Assembly (NCBI GenBank): GCA_900763675.1
Contig: CAAFLE010000008.1
Location: 1 to 15,697, forward strand
Source: an uncultured Oscillospiraceae bacterium
GTDB lineage: Bacteria; Bacillota; Clostridia; Oscillospirales; Oscillospiraceae
Direction: 5' to 3'
Length of the DNA: 15,697 nucleotides
This document shows positions 1-6,059 of this stretch, piece after piece. A program made the position numbers and the translations under genes. The notes beneath the pieces are model-generated. The model saw only the letters and a list, made by a program, of their open reading frames with translations. It ran no database searches and was not told the origin of the DNA. How positions within the stretch are numbered: position 1 is the first letter of the stretch; the number at the start of each line of letters is the position of its first letter.

Positions 1-1
1 C

Positions 2-655
2 TGGCCAACTCTCAGCAACGTCCTGCGCAGCATGTGGGAGCGCGGCTGGTCCTTCATCAAGAAGGCTGGCACGATCATCCTGCTCTCCACGATCTTCGTC
101 TGGTTCACCACCTACTTCGGCTGGGCTGACGGTCAGTTCGGTATGCTCGAAGAGGACCAGATCGACTCCTCCATCCTCGCTGCGATCGGCGGCGCGATCT
201 GCTGGATCTTCAAGCCCCTCGGCTGGGGCAACTGGCAGGCGACGGTCGCCTCCATCACCGGTCTTGTCGCCAAGGAGAACATCGTCGGCACGCTCGGCAT
301 TCTCTACGGCGCGGGCGAAGGCACCGTATGGCAGAACATCGGCGCGGCGTTCACCCCGATCACCGGCTACTCGTTCCTTGTGTTCAACCTGCTGTGCGCA
401 CCGTGCTTTGCCGCGATCGGCGCGATCAAACGCGAGATGAACAACGCCAAGTGGACGTGGTTCGCCATCGGCTACCAGTGCGTGTTCGCTTACGCCATCG
501 CTCTGATGATCAACCAGTTCGGCGGTCTGTTCACCGGCAACGCCAGCGTGCCTGGCGTGATCGTGGCGCTGCTCGTGCTTGCGTTCATGGTCTATATGCT
601 CTTCTTCAAAAAATACACCGAGGCTACCCGCCTGAGCGACAAGGTCACGAAGTGA
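2..655 (+). CDS. feoB: Ferrous iron transport protein B, C-terminal part (5' end outside window)
   Basis: This is the last 217 or so codons of FeoB, the GTP-gated inner-membrane Fe2+ permease. The frame is open from base 2 and ends at TGA 653-655. The N-terminal G domain and the first membrane half lie outside the window. Seen here: several hydrophobic segments, the family-typical stretch reading WQATVASITGLVAKENIVGTLG, and the CAPCFAAIGAIKREM motif near residue 130 of the visible part, both conserved in FeoB core domains. The tail ends in a short charged segment after the last membrane helix. Codons strongly favour C in third position, as in a well-expressed gene. The next gene starts 39 bases downstream with its own ribosome site, so this is an operon. 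Identification is by recognised family sequence; function as Fe2+ importer is family knowledge. Confidence 0.95.
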   Translation, partial: WPTLSNVLRSMWERGWSFIKKAGTIILLSTIFVWFTTYFGWADGQFGMLEEDQIDSSILAAIGGAICWIFKPLGWGNWQATVASITGLVAKENIVGTLGILYGAGEGTVWQNIGAAFTPITGYSFLVFNLLCAPCFAAIGAIKREMNNAKWTWFAIGYQCVFAYAIALMINQFGGLFTGNASVPGVIVALLVLAFMVYMLFFKKYTEATRLSDKVTK

Positions 656-694
656 TCTTATCCCGCGGATAACCCCTCAAAGGAGGTCGGGAAA

Positions 695-880
695 ATGCTT
701 CAATGGATAATGGGAAATATCGGTACGATCCTCATCACGATCGTTCTGGCGGTAATTGTCGTATGTATCATACGCTCGCTCGTAAAGGGCAAGAAACAGG
801 GTAAGTCGTCCTGCGGCGGAAACTGCGGTCATTGTCCGATGGGCGGCTCCTGCCACGAAGGGGGAAAGCACCCTGGTTAA
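695..880 (+). CDS. FeoB-associated Cys-rich membrane protein
   Basis: A 61-residue protein with one N-terminal membrane helix (about residues 8-29), a basic stretch KGKKQGK (31-37), and a Cys-rich tail with C40, C44, C47 and C53 in the pattern CGGNCGHCP..SC, plus His46, His54 and His59. This matches the small FeoB-associated Cys-rich membrane protein family found directly after feoB in Clostridia. The helix probably anchors it beside FeoB, with the Cys/His tail in the cytoplasm binding metal; its exact role (iron delivery, or a FeoC-like regulator) is not established. The start is set by a strong AAAGGAGG-type ribosome site ending at 686, eight bases before ATG 695. The stop overlaps the start of the next gene. 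Confidence 0.88.
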   Translation: MLQWIMGNIGTILITIVLAVIVVCIIRSLVKGKKQGKSSCGGNCGHCPMGGSCHEGGKHPG

Positions 881-1133
881 AACCACTCTCACCATCGACG
901 GAATGGCTTGCGGAATGTGCGAAGCTCATGTGAACGACGCCATCCGCAGCGCCGTCCGCGTGAAGAAAGTCACATCATCCCATGCAAAGGGCGAGACGGA
1001 GATCCTCTCCGAGGAGCCCATCGACGAGGAAACGCTGCGCCGTGCGCTTGCTGGCACCGGGTACACGGTAACGGCGTTCCGCGCCGAGCTTTATGAGAAA
1101 AAGAAATTCTCTCTTTTTGGGAAAAAAGGGTAA
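873..1133 (+). CDS. Heavy-metal-associated (HMA) domain protein, CTG start likely
   Basis: An 86-residue HMA (copper-chaperone-like) protein. The metal loop is GMACGMC with C13 and C16 when numbered from CTG 873. The first ATG in frame, at 903, would begin inside the metal loop and delete the first beta strand (KTTLTIDG), which every HMA fold needs. No ATG, GTG or TTG lies between 840 and 903 in this frame. CTG 873 is preceded by AGGGGG (859-864) at eight bases and overlaps the upstream stop (878-880) by eight bases, so translational coupling is likely. The translated start MVKTTLTIDGM resembles family members. Position after feoB suggests metal handling linked to iron uptake, but these domains classically bind Cu+ or similar soft metals, so the true metal is open. 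The C-terminus is Lys-rich (EKKKFSLFGKKG). Confidence 0.82.
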   Translation: MVKTTLTIDGMACGMCEAHVNDAIRSAVRVKKVTSSHAKGETEILSEEPIDEETLRRALAGTGYTVTAFRAELYEKKKFSLFGKKG

Positions 1134-1143
1134 GGCAAGCAAG

Positions 1144-1174
1144 ACACCCCGATGGATTTCCATCGGGGTGTTTT
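1144..1174 (+). terminator. Intrinsic terminator of the feo operon, usable in both directions
   Basis: A perfect 12-bp stem, ACACCCCGATGG (1144-1155) with CCATCGGGGTGT (1160-1171), loop ATTT, followed by TTTT. It starts 10 bases after the HMA stop codon. On the minus strand the stem is followed by TCTTGCTT, a weaker U-rich tail, so it may also stop transcripts of the convergent nucleotidyltransferase gene. Confidence 0.9.
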
Positions 1175-1192
1175 CCTGCCTTATAGAGGCTC

Positions 1193-1216
1193 CCTTTCCA
1201 CAGGGAAGGCTTTTTT
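1193..1216 (+). terminator. Second, back-up terminator for the plus strand
   Basis: Stem CCTTTCC (1193-1199) with GGGAAGG (1203-1209), containing one T-G wobble, loop ACA, then C and six T (1211-1216). The T run overlaps the stop codon of the convergent minus-strand gene (1215-1217). It sits about 20 bases beyond the first terminator. Confidence 0.6.
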
Positions 1217-2123
1217 ATTCCCACAGCTTCTGCGGATATACGCCCTTTGCCTTCATCGCGGCGACCGCCTGCTGCACGCGGGGCAGATCCTCGCGGTACG
1301 TCACGCCGTACCACGTCTCCTCGCACGGCAGCACGCGCACGCGGGCATGCCCGGCGTGCATCTCCTTGTCCGTGACCCACGGCAGGAAATACTCCGCCTT
1401 GAGCGGATTCTTCGGCAGAATTTCGTGGAAAAAGTCCTCGAACCGCTCGTCAAAGGCACGCATCATGCTCCGGCGGAAGCCCCAGAAGTTCATGGACACC
1501 GGCGTGTCGCCGGGCAGGTCGATGTAGGTCTCGCCGTCGGTCGTGTAGGCGGCGTGGTCGCCGCGCTTTTCGATGTGCGTGCGCTCGGTGATGGACGTGA
1601 GAAAGCCGTTTTCCGTCTCGCACACGCCGCGGGCGACATAGCCGTTTTCCGTTACGGTGTTGCGCAGCCGGTAAGAGACCATCGCATTTTCGCTCTCCGC
1701 CATCGGCTCGGCGAGAAAGTCATAGAGCGCCCGGTACGCCCCGGCGCCGTAGAAATCGTCGGCGTTGATGACGGCGAAGGGACCGTCGATCACATCCCGG
1801 CAGGAGCGCACGGCGTGCGCGGTCCCCCACGGCTTCTCGCGCCCCTCCGGCACGGTGAACGGCGCGGGAACATCGTCCATGCGCTGGAACACGTACCGGA
1901 CGTCCATCCGGTTTTCCACATGGGAGCCGACGATCTCGCGGAAGTCCGCTTCCCTCTCCTTTTTAATGACGAACACGACCTTGCGGAAGCCCGCCTGATA
2001 GGCGTCGTACAGCGAGAAGTCCATGATGATCTCGCCGTTGTCTCCCACGGGCGTGATCTGCTTGAGACCGCCGAACCGGCTGCCCATGCCCGCCGCCATG
2101 ATGATCAGCGCAGGATTTTCCAT
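1215..2123 (-). CDS. Sugar-phosphate nucleotidyltransferase (NTP-transferase family)
   Basis: A 302-residue nucleotidyltransferase of the sugar-nucleotide pyrophosphorylase fold. It transfers a nucleotide from an NTP to a sugar-1-phosphate (or related phosphate), releasing pyrophosphate. Seen: the nucleotide-binding signature AAGMGSRFGGLKQ at residues 10-22, GREKPWGTAHAV at 94-105, and the metal-binding NADDFYG at 120-126. The C-terminal part is not the hexapeptide-repeat type of GlmU. This clostridial group is often labelled UTP-glucose-1-phosphate uridylyltransferase-like, but the true sugar and nucleotide cannot be read from sequence. The start is fixed by GGAGG (2131-2135), seven bases from ATG. 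The ATPase gene lies 72 bases upstream on the same strand, with a strong hairpin between; galE lies further upstream, which fits UDP-sugar metabolism. Confidence 0.85.
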   Translation of the reverse strand: MENPALIIMAAGMGSRFGGLKQITPVGDNGEIIMDFSLYDAYQAGFRKVVFVIKKEREADFREIVGSHVENRMDVRYVFQRMDDVPAPFTVPEGREKPWGTAHAVRSCRDVIDGPFAVINADDFYGAGAYRALYDFLAEPMAESENAMVSYRLRNTVTENGYVARGVCETENGFLTSITERTHIEKRGDHAAYTTDGETYIDLPGDTPVSMNFWGFRRSMMRAFDERFEDFFHEILPKNPLKAEYFLPWVTDKEMHAGHARVRVLPCEETWYGVTYREDLPRVQQAVAAMKAKGVYPQKLWE

Positions 2124-2151
2124 ATTGATTCCTCCGAATGCTTACATTGTA

Positions 2152-2179
2152 CGACCCGCCGGGATGTCCCGGCGGGTCG
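2152..2179 (-). terminator. Strong hairpin after the ABC ATPase gene (no clear U tract)
   Basis: A 13-bp perfect inverted repeat, CGACCCGCCGGGA (2152-2164) with TCCCGGCGGGTCG (2167-2179), starting 16 bases after the ATPase stop on the minus strand. No run of T follows in either direction. It may be a weak terminator or an intercistronic stabilising hairpin that lowers expression of the nucleotidyltransferase relative to the ATPase. Confidence 0.5.
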
Positions 2180-2195
2180 GGTGGTTTATGGTCTT

Positions 2196-3368
2196 TCAGC
2201 CGAGCAGGAGCGATTTCTCCGTTTCGCGGTCGAAGAGATGGATGCTGTCCTCGTGCAGCTCCAGATAGATCTCCTGTCCGAGCGACGGAATGGCGTCCAG
2301 CTCGAGCGTCGGCACGATGACGACGGCGTCGTGACCGGCGGCGGTCAGATGCAGATGGACGCTCGAACCCATCATTTCCGAAACGTCCACGCGGGCGGGG
2401 ATGCCGCCGTTCTTCGCAAGGACGATATGCTCCGGACGGATGCCGAGCGTTACCGGACCCGCCGGGACGTTGCCGCGCAGCAGCGCCGCCTGCTTTTCCT
2501 CGGTGAGGCAGAGCTCCTCGCCGCAGACGTCCACGACGTACTTGTCGCCGTCGCGCTTGAGCTCGGCGTCGAAGAAGTTCATCTGCGGCGTGCCGATGAA
2601 CCCGGCGACGAACAGGTTGGCGGGACGGTCAAAGACCTCCTGCGGCGTGCCGATCTGCTGGATAAAGCCGTCGCGCATGATGACGATGCGGTCGCCGAGC
2701 GTCATGGCTTCGGTCTGGTCGTGGGTAACGTAAACGAACGTGGTGTCGATCTTGTCGCGCAGCTTGATGATCTCGGCACGCATCTGGTTGCGCAGCTTCG
2801 CGTCGAGGTTGGACAGCGGCTCGTCCATGAGGAACACCTTGGGGCTGCGCACGATAGCGCGGCCGATGGCGACGCGCTGGCGCTGACCGCCGGAGAGCGC
2901 CTTCGGCTTGCGGTCGAGCAGCGCGGTGATGTCAAGAATTTCCGCCGCCTCGCGGACCTTCTTGTCGATCTCCGCCTTGGGCAGCTTTTTGAGCTTGAGC
3001 GAGAACGCCATATTCTCGTAAACGGTCATGTGGGGGTACAGCGCGTAGTTCTGGAACACCATGGCGATGTCGCGGTCCTTGGGGGCGACATCGTTCATGC
3101 GCTTGCCGTCGATGAAAAGATCGCCCGAGGTGATCTCCTCCAGACCGGCGATCATGCGCAGCGTCGTGGACTTGCCGCAGCCGGACGGTCCGACAAGGAC
3201 GATGAATTCACGGTCGGCGATGTCGAGCGAGAACTGCTGCACCGCAACGACGCCTTCGTCGGTAATTTGCAGATTGTGCTTCTTTTCCGGGGCGTCGCCT
3301 TTTTTCTTCTTGCCGCCGCTCTGATGGGGGTAAACCTTCTTGATGTCTACCAGACGTACTTCTGCCAT
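2196..3368 (-). CDS. ugpC: Sugar ABC transporter ATP-binding protein, MsmK/UgpC type
   Basis: A 390-residue ATPase of carbohydrate (CUT1-type) ABC importers. Motifs: Walker A GPSGCGKST at 60-68, Q-loop Q106 in VFQNYALYPH, ABC signature LSGGQ at 158-162, Walker B VFLMDEP at 178-184, D-loop SNLD at 186-189, switch His216, then a C-terminal TOBE-type domain. After KKVYP an extra segment of about 20 residues (15-36) holds KKKK and EKKH, as in clostridial homologues. No permease or binding-protein gene is adjacent, so it probably serves several importers encoded elsewhere, as Streptococcus MsmK does. ATG 3368 is chosen because the family N-terminus (MAEVRLVDIKKVYP) starts there; the frame stays open far upstream, but that part is unrelated. 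The ribosome site GGAG (3373-3376) is close, at four bases. The symbol is by family resemblance (msmK and ugpC are both used). Confidence 0.9.
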   Translation of the reverse strand: MAEVRLVDIKKVYPHQSGGKKKKGDAPEKKHNLQITDEGVVAVQQFSLDIADREFIVLVGPSGCGKSTTLRMIAGLEEITSGDLFIDGKRMNDVAPKDRDIAMVFQNYALYPHMTVYENMAFSLKLKKLPKAEIDKKVREAAEILDITALLDRKPKALSGGQRQRVAIGRAIVRSPKVFLMDEPLSNLDAKLRNQMRAEIIKLRDKIDTTFVYVTHDQTEAMTLGDRIVIMRDGFIQQIGTPQEVFDRPANLFVAGFIGTPQMNFFDAELKRDGDKYVVDVCGEELCLTEEKQAALLRGNVPAGPVTLGIRPEHIVLAKNGGIPARVDVSEMMGSSVHLHLTAAGHDAVVIVPTLELDAIPSLGQEIYLELHEDSIHLFDRETEKSLLLG

Positions 3369-3382
3369 GCTGCTCCGATCCT

Positions 3383-3533
3383 GATCCGGGAGCCTCCGCT
3401 TGCCCGGACCTTGTCTCCGCCGAAAATGTACGGAGACGTTACGGCAGGTCTCCACACTGCCGCACCGCGGATCCTGCGGGAAATTGAACTCCTTTCTTCG
3501 GTTCGTCCGCCGCTCGTAGGTGGAGAGCGGCGG
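3383..3533 (-). promoter_or_regulatory. Highly structured leader of the ABC ATPase mRNA (candidate cis-regulatory RNA)
   Basis: On the minus strand the leader holds four stem-loops. Stem 1: CCGCCGCTC 3507-3515 with GAGCGGCGG 3525-3533. Stem 2: CGGCAG 3442-3447 with CTGCCG 3457-3462. Stem 3: GTCTCCG 3413-3419 with CGGAGAC 3431-3437. Stem 4: GATCCGGG 3383-3390 with CCCGGACC 3403-3410, with an inner AGC/GCT stem. The loop of stem 2 carries, in RNA sense, GGAGAC (3448-3453), which can pair with GTCTCC (RNA sense, 3432-3437). That would form an H-type pseudoknot competing with stem 3. The last stem ends seven bases before the ribosome site. I do not recognise a known riboswitch class. High GC content makes some hairpins expected by chance. 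Confidence 0.4.
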
Positions 3534-3541
3534 CGATCCGG

Positions 3542-3557
3542 ACATTATCACTAATGT
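3542..3557. promoter_or_regulatory. 16-bp inverted repeat, operator-like
   Basis: ACATTA (3542-3547), spacer TCAC, TAATGT (3552-3557): a perfect 6-bp-arm palindrome in an AT-rich patch within GC-rich DNA, overlapping the candidate -10 box of the ATPase gene. It would suit a dimeric repressor. No specific regulator can be assigned. Confidence 0.35.
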
Positions 3558-3581
3558 ACCATATCGCCGCCGCTGCCGCAA
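3553..3581 (-). promoter_or_regulatory. Candidate promoter for the ABC ATPase gene
   Basis: Read on the minus strand: -35 TTGCGG (3576-3581), 17-base spacer, -10 TACATT (3553-3558). Box matches are only 3/6 and 4/6, so it is weak by sequence. It would start a leader of about 180 bases. A 16-bp inverted repeat covers its -10 box. Confidence 0.35.
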
Positions 3582-3607
3582 CCGTCTTTTTGCAATTTGC
3601 CGGGATT

Positions 3608-4786
3608 TTATTCCGCCGCCTGCATCGAGCGCAGCACCGCGTCGATCCGGTGCGCGGCGGCGATGAAGTCCGCTTCCGTATAGCCCTTCGTCGTCATTGC
3701 CGCCGTGCCGATGCGCACGCCGGAGGTCTGCTGGGGGCTGCGCGTCTCGTTCGGGACGCAGTTTTTGTTGAGCGTGATGCCGTGGCGGTCCAGCTCGTCC
3801 TGCACCGCCTTGCCGGTCAGTCCCGTTTTTGTGAGATCGAGAAGGAACAGATGGTTGTCCGTGCCGCCGGTCACGACGTCGTAGCCCATGCGGAGGAACT
3901 CTTCGCACATGGCGCGGCAGTTCCGCACGACGGCGTGGATGTATTCCCGGTACTCGCTTGTGCAGGCCTCCTCGGCGGCGACCGCCTTGCCCGCGATGAC
4001 GTGCAGGAGCGGTCCGCCCTGCGTGCCGGGGAACACGGCGCTGTCCACCTTTTTTGCAAGCTCCGGCTTGCAGAAGATCATGCCGCCGCGGGGACCGCGC
4101 AGCGTTTTGTGCGTCGTGGTCGTGATGATGTCCGCAAGACCGAACGGCGATGGATGGTCGCCCGCCGCGATCAGTCCGGCAATGTGTGCCATATCGACCA
4201 TGAAATATGCGCCGACGCTCTTAGCAATGGCGGCGAAGCGGGCAAAGTCGATCACGCGGCTGTACGCCGAGGCGCCCGCGAGAATGAGCCGGGGCTTAAC
4301 CTCCCGTGCCCTGCGCTCGACGTCGGCATAGTCGATGAAGCCCCGGGCGTCCACATCGTAAAACTCCGTATGATAGAGCCTGCCGCTGAAGTTGACCGGC
4401 GAGCCGTGCGTGAGATGACCGCCGTTATTGAGCGACATGGCGAGGATCGTGTCGCCGGGCTTGAGAACGCTCATATACGCCGCGAGATTGGCGTTGGAGC
4501 CGCTGTGCGGCTGGACGTTCACGTGGTAATCGGTATCGAACACCTTTTTCCACACCGCGCAGCAGTATTCCTCCAGTTCGTTGACGATCTCGCAGCCGCC
4601 GTAGTAGCGCCCGCGGTTGCCGCTGACGCGCTCAGCGGGGTAGCCCTCGGCGTATTTGTTCGTGAGACACGAGCCGACGGCGCGGAGAACGGTGTCGCTT
4701 ACGAAGTTTTCGCTCGCAATCAGCTCGACGGTCTGGTCCTGCCGCGCCTGCTCGCGGGCGATATAATCAAAAACTTTGGATGGCAT
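3608..4786 (-). CDS. glyA: Serine hydroxymethyltransferase
   Basis: A 392-residue PLP enzyme that interconverts serine and glycine while charging tetrahydrofolate with a one-carbon unit, in the cytoplasm. Family landmarks: ELIASENFVS (21-30), NKYAEGYPAERVSGNRGRYYGG (43-64), HSGSNAN (94-100), the PLP-contacting D198 and H201, the Schiff-base lysine K227 in TTTTHKTLRGPRGG, and FPGTQGGP. It is a little shorter than the E. coli enzyme (417 residues), mainly at the ends. ATG 4786 matches the usual family N-terminus and has AGAGGA five bases upstream; the open frame continues to 4912, but that part overlaps a repeat and does not look like SHMT. The galE stop lies 135 bases upstream on the same strand. 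No convincing promoter of its own is seen, so read-through from galE or a promoter inside the repeat is possible. Confidence 0.96.
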   Translation of the reverse strand: MPSKVFDYIAREQARQDQTVELIASENFVSDTVLRAVGSCLTNKYAEGYPAERVSGNRGRYYGGCEIVNELEEYCCAVWKKVFDTDYHVNVQPHSGSNANLAAYMSVLKPGDTILAMSLNNGGHLTHGSPVNFSGRLYHTEFYDVDARGFIDYADVERRAREVKPRLILAGASAYSRVIDFARFAAIAKSVGAYFMVDMAHIAGLIAAGDHPSPFGLADIITTTTHKTLRGPRGGMIFCKPELAKKVDSAVFPGTQGGPLLHVIAGKAVAAEEACTSEYREYIHAVVRNCRAMCEEFLRMGYDVVTGGTDNHLFLLDLTKTGLTGKAVQDELDRHGITLNKNCVPNETRSPQQTSGVRIGTAAMTTKGYTEADFIAAAHRIDAVLRSMQAAE

Positions 4787-4816
4787 GGTTTTCCTCTTTC
4801 TGCAAAGAATTAAAAT

Positions 4817-4872
4817 AGCCTCCCCTTGTCCCCAAGGGGAGGTGGCAAAAACGAAGTTTTTGACGGAGGGGA
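4817..4872. repeat. Palindromic dispersed-type repeat element (MITE/REP-like)
   Basis: Two adjacent hairpins: CCTCCCCTTG (4819-4828) with CAAGGGGAGG (4833-4842), then after GTGG the stem CAAAAAC (4846-4852) with GTTTTTG (4856-4862) around GAA, ending in GACGGAGGGG. This layout (CCTCCCCTT hairpin, AGGTGGC, a variable short stem around CGAA, TGACGGAGGGG) is one I recognise as a small intergenic repeat scattered in many Oscillospiraceae-type genomes. Only one copy is in this window. It lies between galE and glyA and leaves both open reading frames intact. Confidence 0.6.
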
Positions 4873-4891
4873 TGGAAGAAATGATAACCCC

Positions 4892-4916
4892 GCTGTTTCG
4901 CCTTCGGCTCAACAGC
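4892..4916 (-). terminator. Weak hairpin after galE
   Basis: Stem GCTGTT (4892-4897) with AACAGC (4911-4916) and an inner GCC/GGC stem, six bases beyond the galE stop. No U run follows on the minus strand, so termination would be weak and read-through into glyA is plausible. Confidence 0.3.
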
Positions 4917-4921
4917 TCTGC

Positions 4922-5956
4922 TTACACAGGGCAGCCGGTTTCGGTCCCAAACCCGTTCGGGTTTTTGCTCTGCCAGTTCCAGCTGTCGCGGCACATATCC
5001 TCGAGCGTATGCTCCGCCCGCCAGCCAAGCTCCCGCTCCGCTTTCGTGGGATCGCAGAACACCGTGGCGACGTCGCCGGGGCGGCGCGGCGCGATCTTGT
5101 AGGGGATGATTTTCCCGGTCGCCTTTTCAAAGGCGTGGACCATATCGAGAACGCTGTAGCCGCGGCCGGTGCCGAGATTGAACACGAAAACGCCCTTGCG
5201 GTCCATCATATAATCCATCGCCGCGACGTGACCCCGCGCCAGATCGACGACGTGCAGATAGTCGCGCACGCCGGTGCCGTCCGGCGTCGGATAGTCGTTG
5301 CCGAACACGCTGAGACATTCGCGCCGCCCGGCGGCGGTCTGCGCGATGTACGGCATGAGGTTGTTCGGGATGCCGCGGGGGTCCTCGCCGATGAGTCCGC
5401 TCGGATGGGCGCCGACGGGGTTGAAGTAGCGCAGCAGCATGACGGTCCAGTCGCCGTCCGCCTTGGCGGTGTCGGTGAGGATCTGCTCGCTCATATACTT
5501 TGTCCAGCCGTAGGGGTTCGTGCAGCCGCCGGTCCGCGCCGTTTCGTCCACGGGCATGGTGTTGTCCGGCGCGTACACCGTCGCGGACGAGGAGAAGATG
5601 AGCTTCTTGACGCCGTGCGCCGCCATTGCCTGGCAAAGATGAATGGTGATGCCGAGATTGTTGTTATAATAGCGCAGCGGCTGCTGCACCGATTCCCCCA
5701 CCGCCTTGAGACCGGCAAAATGGAGGACGCAGTCAAAGGAGTGCGTCTCAAAGAGCGCGTCGAGCTTTGCCCGGTCGAGAAGATCGGCTTCGCAGACCTC
5801 GACGGTCTTTCCGGTGATCTGCTCCACGCGGCGGATGCATTCGCGGCTGGAGTTTACGAGATTGTCCACAACGACGACGGTATGCCCTGCGTTGAGCAGC
5901 TCCACGCAGGTGTGGCTGCCGATGTAGCCGGTGCCGCCGGTAACGAGAATATTCAT
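4922..5956 (-). CDS. galE: UDP-glucose 4-epimerase
   Basis: A 344-residue extended short-chain dehydrogenase/reductase that interconverts UDP-glucose and UDP-galactose with tightly bound NAD+. Seen: Rossmann motif GGTGYIG (7-13), the acidic residue D31 after the second beta strand, and the catalytic set S124 (in FSSSATVY), Y149 and K153 (YGWTK), numbered as in the E. coli enzyme. Further on come RYFNPVGAHPSG and RDYLHVVDLARGH, typical of GalE. Length agrees with the family (about 338). The start at 5956 has GGGAGG (5964-5969) seven bases away; the frame is open further upstream but crosses the promoter. It is the first gene after a good promoter and may be read together with glyA. Its product could feed exopolysaccharide or galactose use (inference). 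Confidence 0.96.
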   Translation of the reverse strand: MNILVTGGTGYIGSHTCVELLNAGHTVVVVDNLVNSSRECIRRVEQITGKTVEVCEADLLDRAKLDALFETHSFDCVLHFAGLKAVGESVQQPLRYYNNNLGITIHLCQAMAAHGVKKLIFSSSATVYAPDNTMPVDETARTGGCTNPYGWTKYMSEQILTDTAKADGDWTVMLLRYFNPVGAHPSGLIGEDPRGIPNNLMPYIAQTAAGRRECLSVFGNDYPTPDGTGVRDYLHVVDLARGHVAAMDYMMDRKGVFVFNLGTGRGYSVLDMVHAFEKATGKIIPYKIAPRRPGDVATVFCDPTKAERELGWRAEHTLEDMCRDSWNWQSKNPNGFGTETGCPV

Positions 5957-5990
5957 TGCAATACCTCCCGGTACGTTTTTGCTTGCTTGA

Positions 5991-6019
5991 ATTTTACGGC
6001 ATGGGGTGGCGAAAGTCAA
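5991..6019 (-). promoter_or_regulatory. Sigma-A type promoter of galE
   Basis: Read on the minus strand: -35 TTGACT (6014-6019), a 17-base spacer, -10 TAAAAT (5991-5996), each 5/6 to consensus. The start of transcription would fall near 5984, giving a leader of about 28 bases with the galE ribosome site at the expected place. Confidence 0.8.
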
Positions 6020-6020
6020 G

Positions 6021-6052
6021 GCGGCGGCGCACGGCAGACCGTGCGCCGCCGC
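6021..6052 (-). terminator. Long GC-rich hairpin after the RND gene
   Basis: A 14-bp perfect stem, GCGGCGGCGCACGG (6021-6034) with CCGTGCGCCGCCGC (6039-6052), loop CAGA, seven bases past the RND stop. Its T run (6056-6060) lies on the plus-strand side; on the minus strand the stem runs directly into the galE -35 box. It probably ends or blocks RND transcripts by stem strength, but it is not a classical minus-strand terminator. Confidence 0.6.
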
Positions 6053-6059
6053 GGATTTT

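Noticed and set aside
903..1133. ATG 903 as start of the HMA protein
   Set aside because: It removes the first beta strand of the fold and has no proper ribosome site; CTG 873 fits both.
3369..3908. N-terminal extension of the ABC ATPase frame
   Set aside because: The frame is open by chance in GC-rich DNA and runs into the 3' part of glyA; the extra residues show no family similarity, while the family N-terminus begins at 3368.
4787..4912. Longer glyA start at 4912
   Set aside because: The extension would translate the palindromic repeat, and AGAGGA before ATG 4786 with the normal family N-terminus is a better start.
5957..6019. Longer galE start at 6019
   Set aside because: It would place the start codon upstream of the galE -10 box; the Rossmann fold begins at once after ATG 5956 with a good ribosome site.
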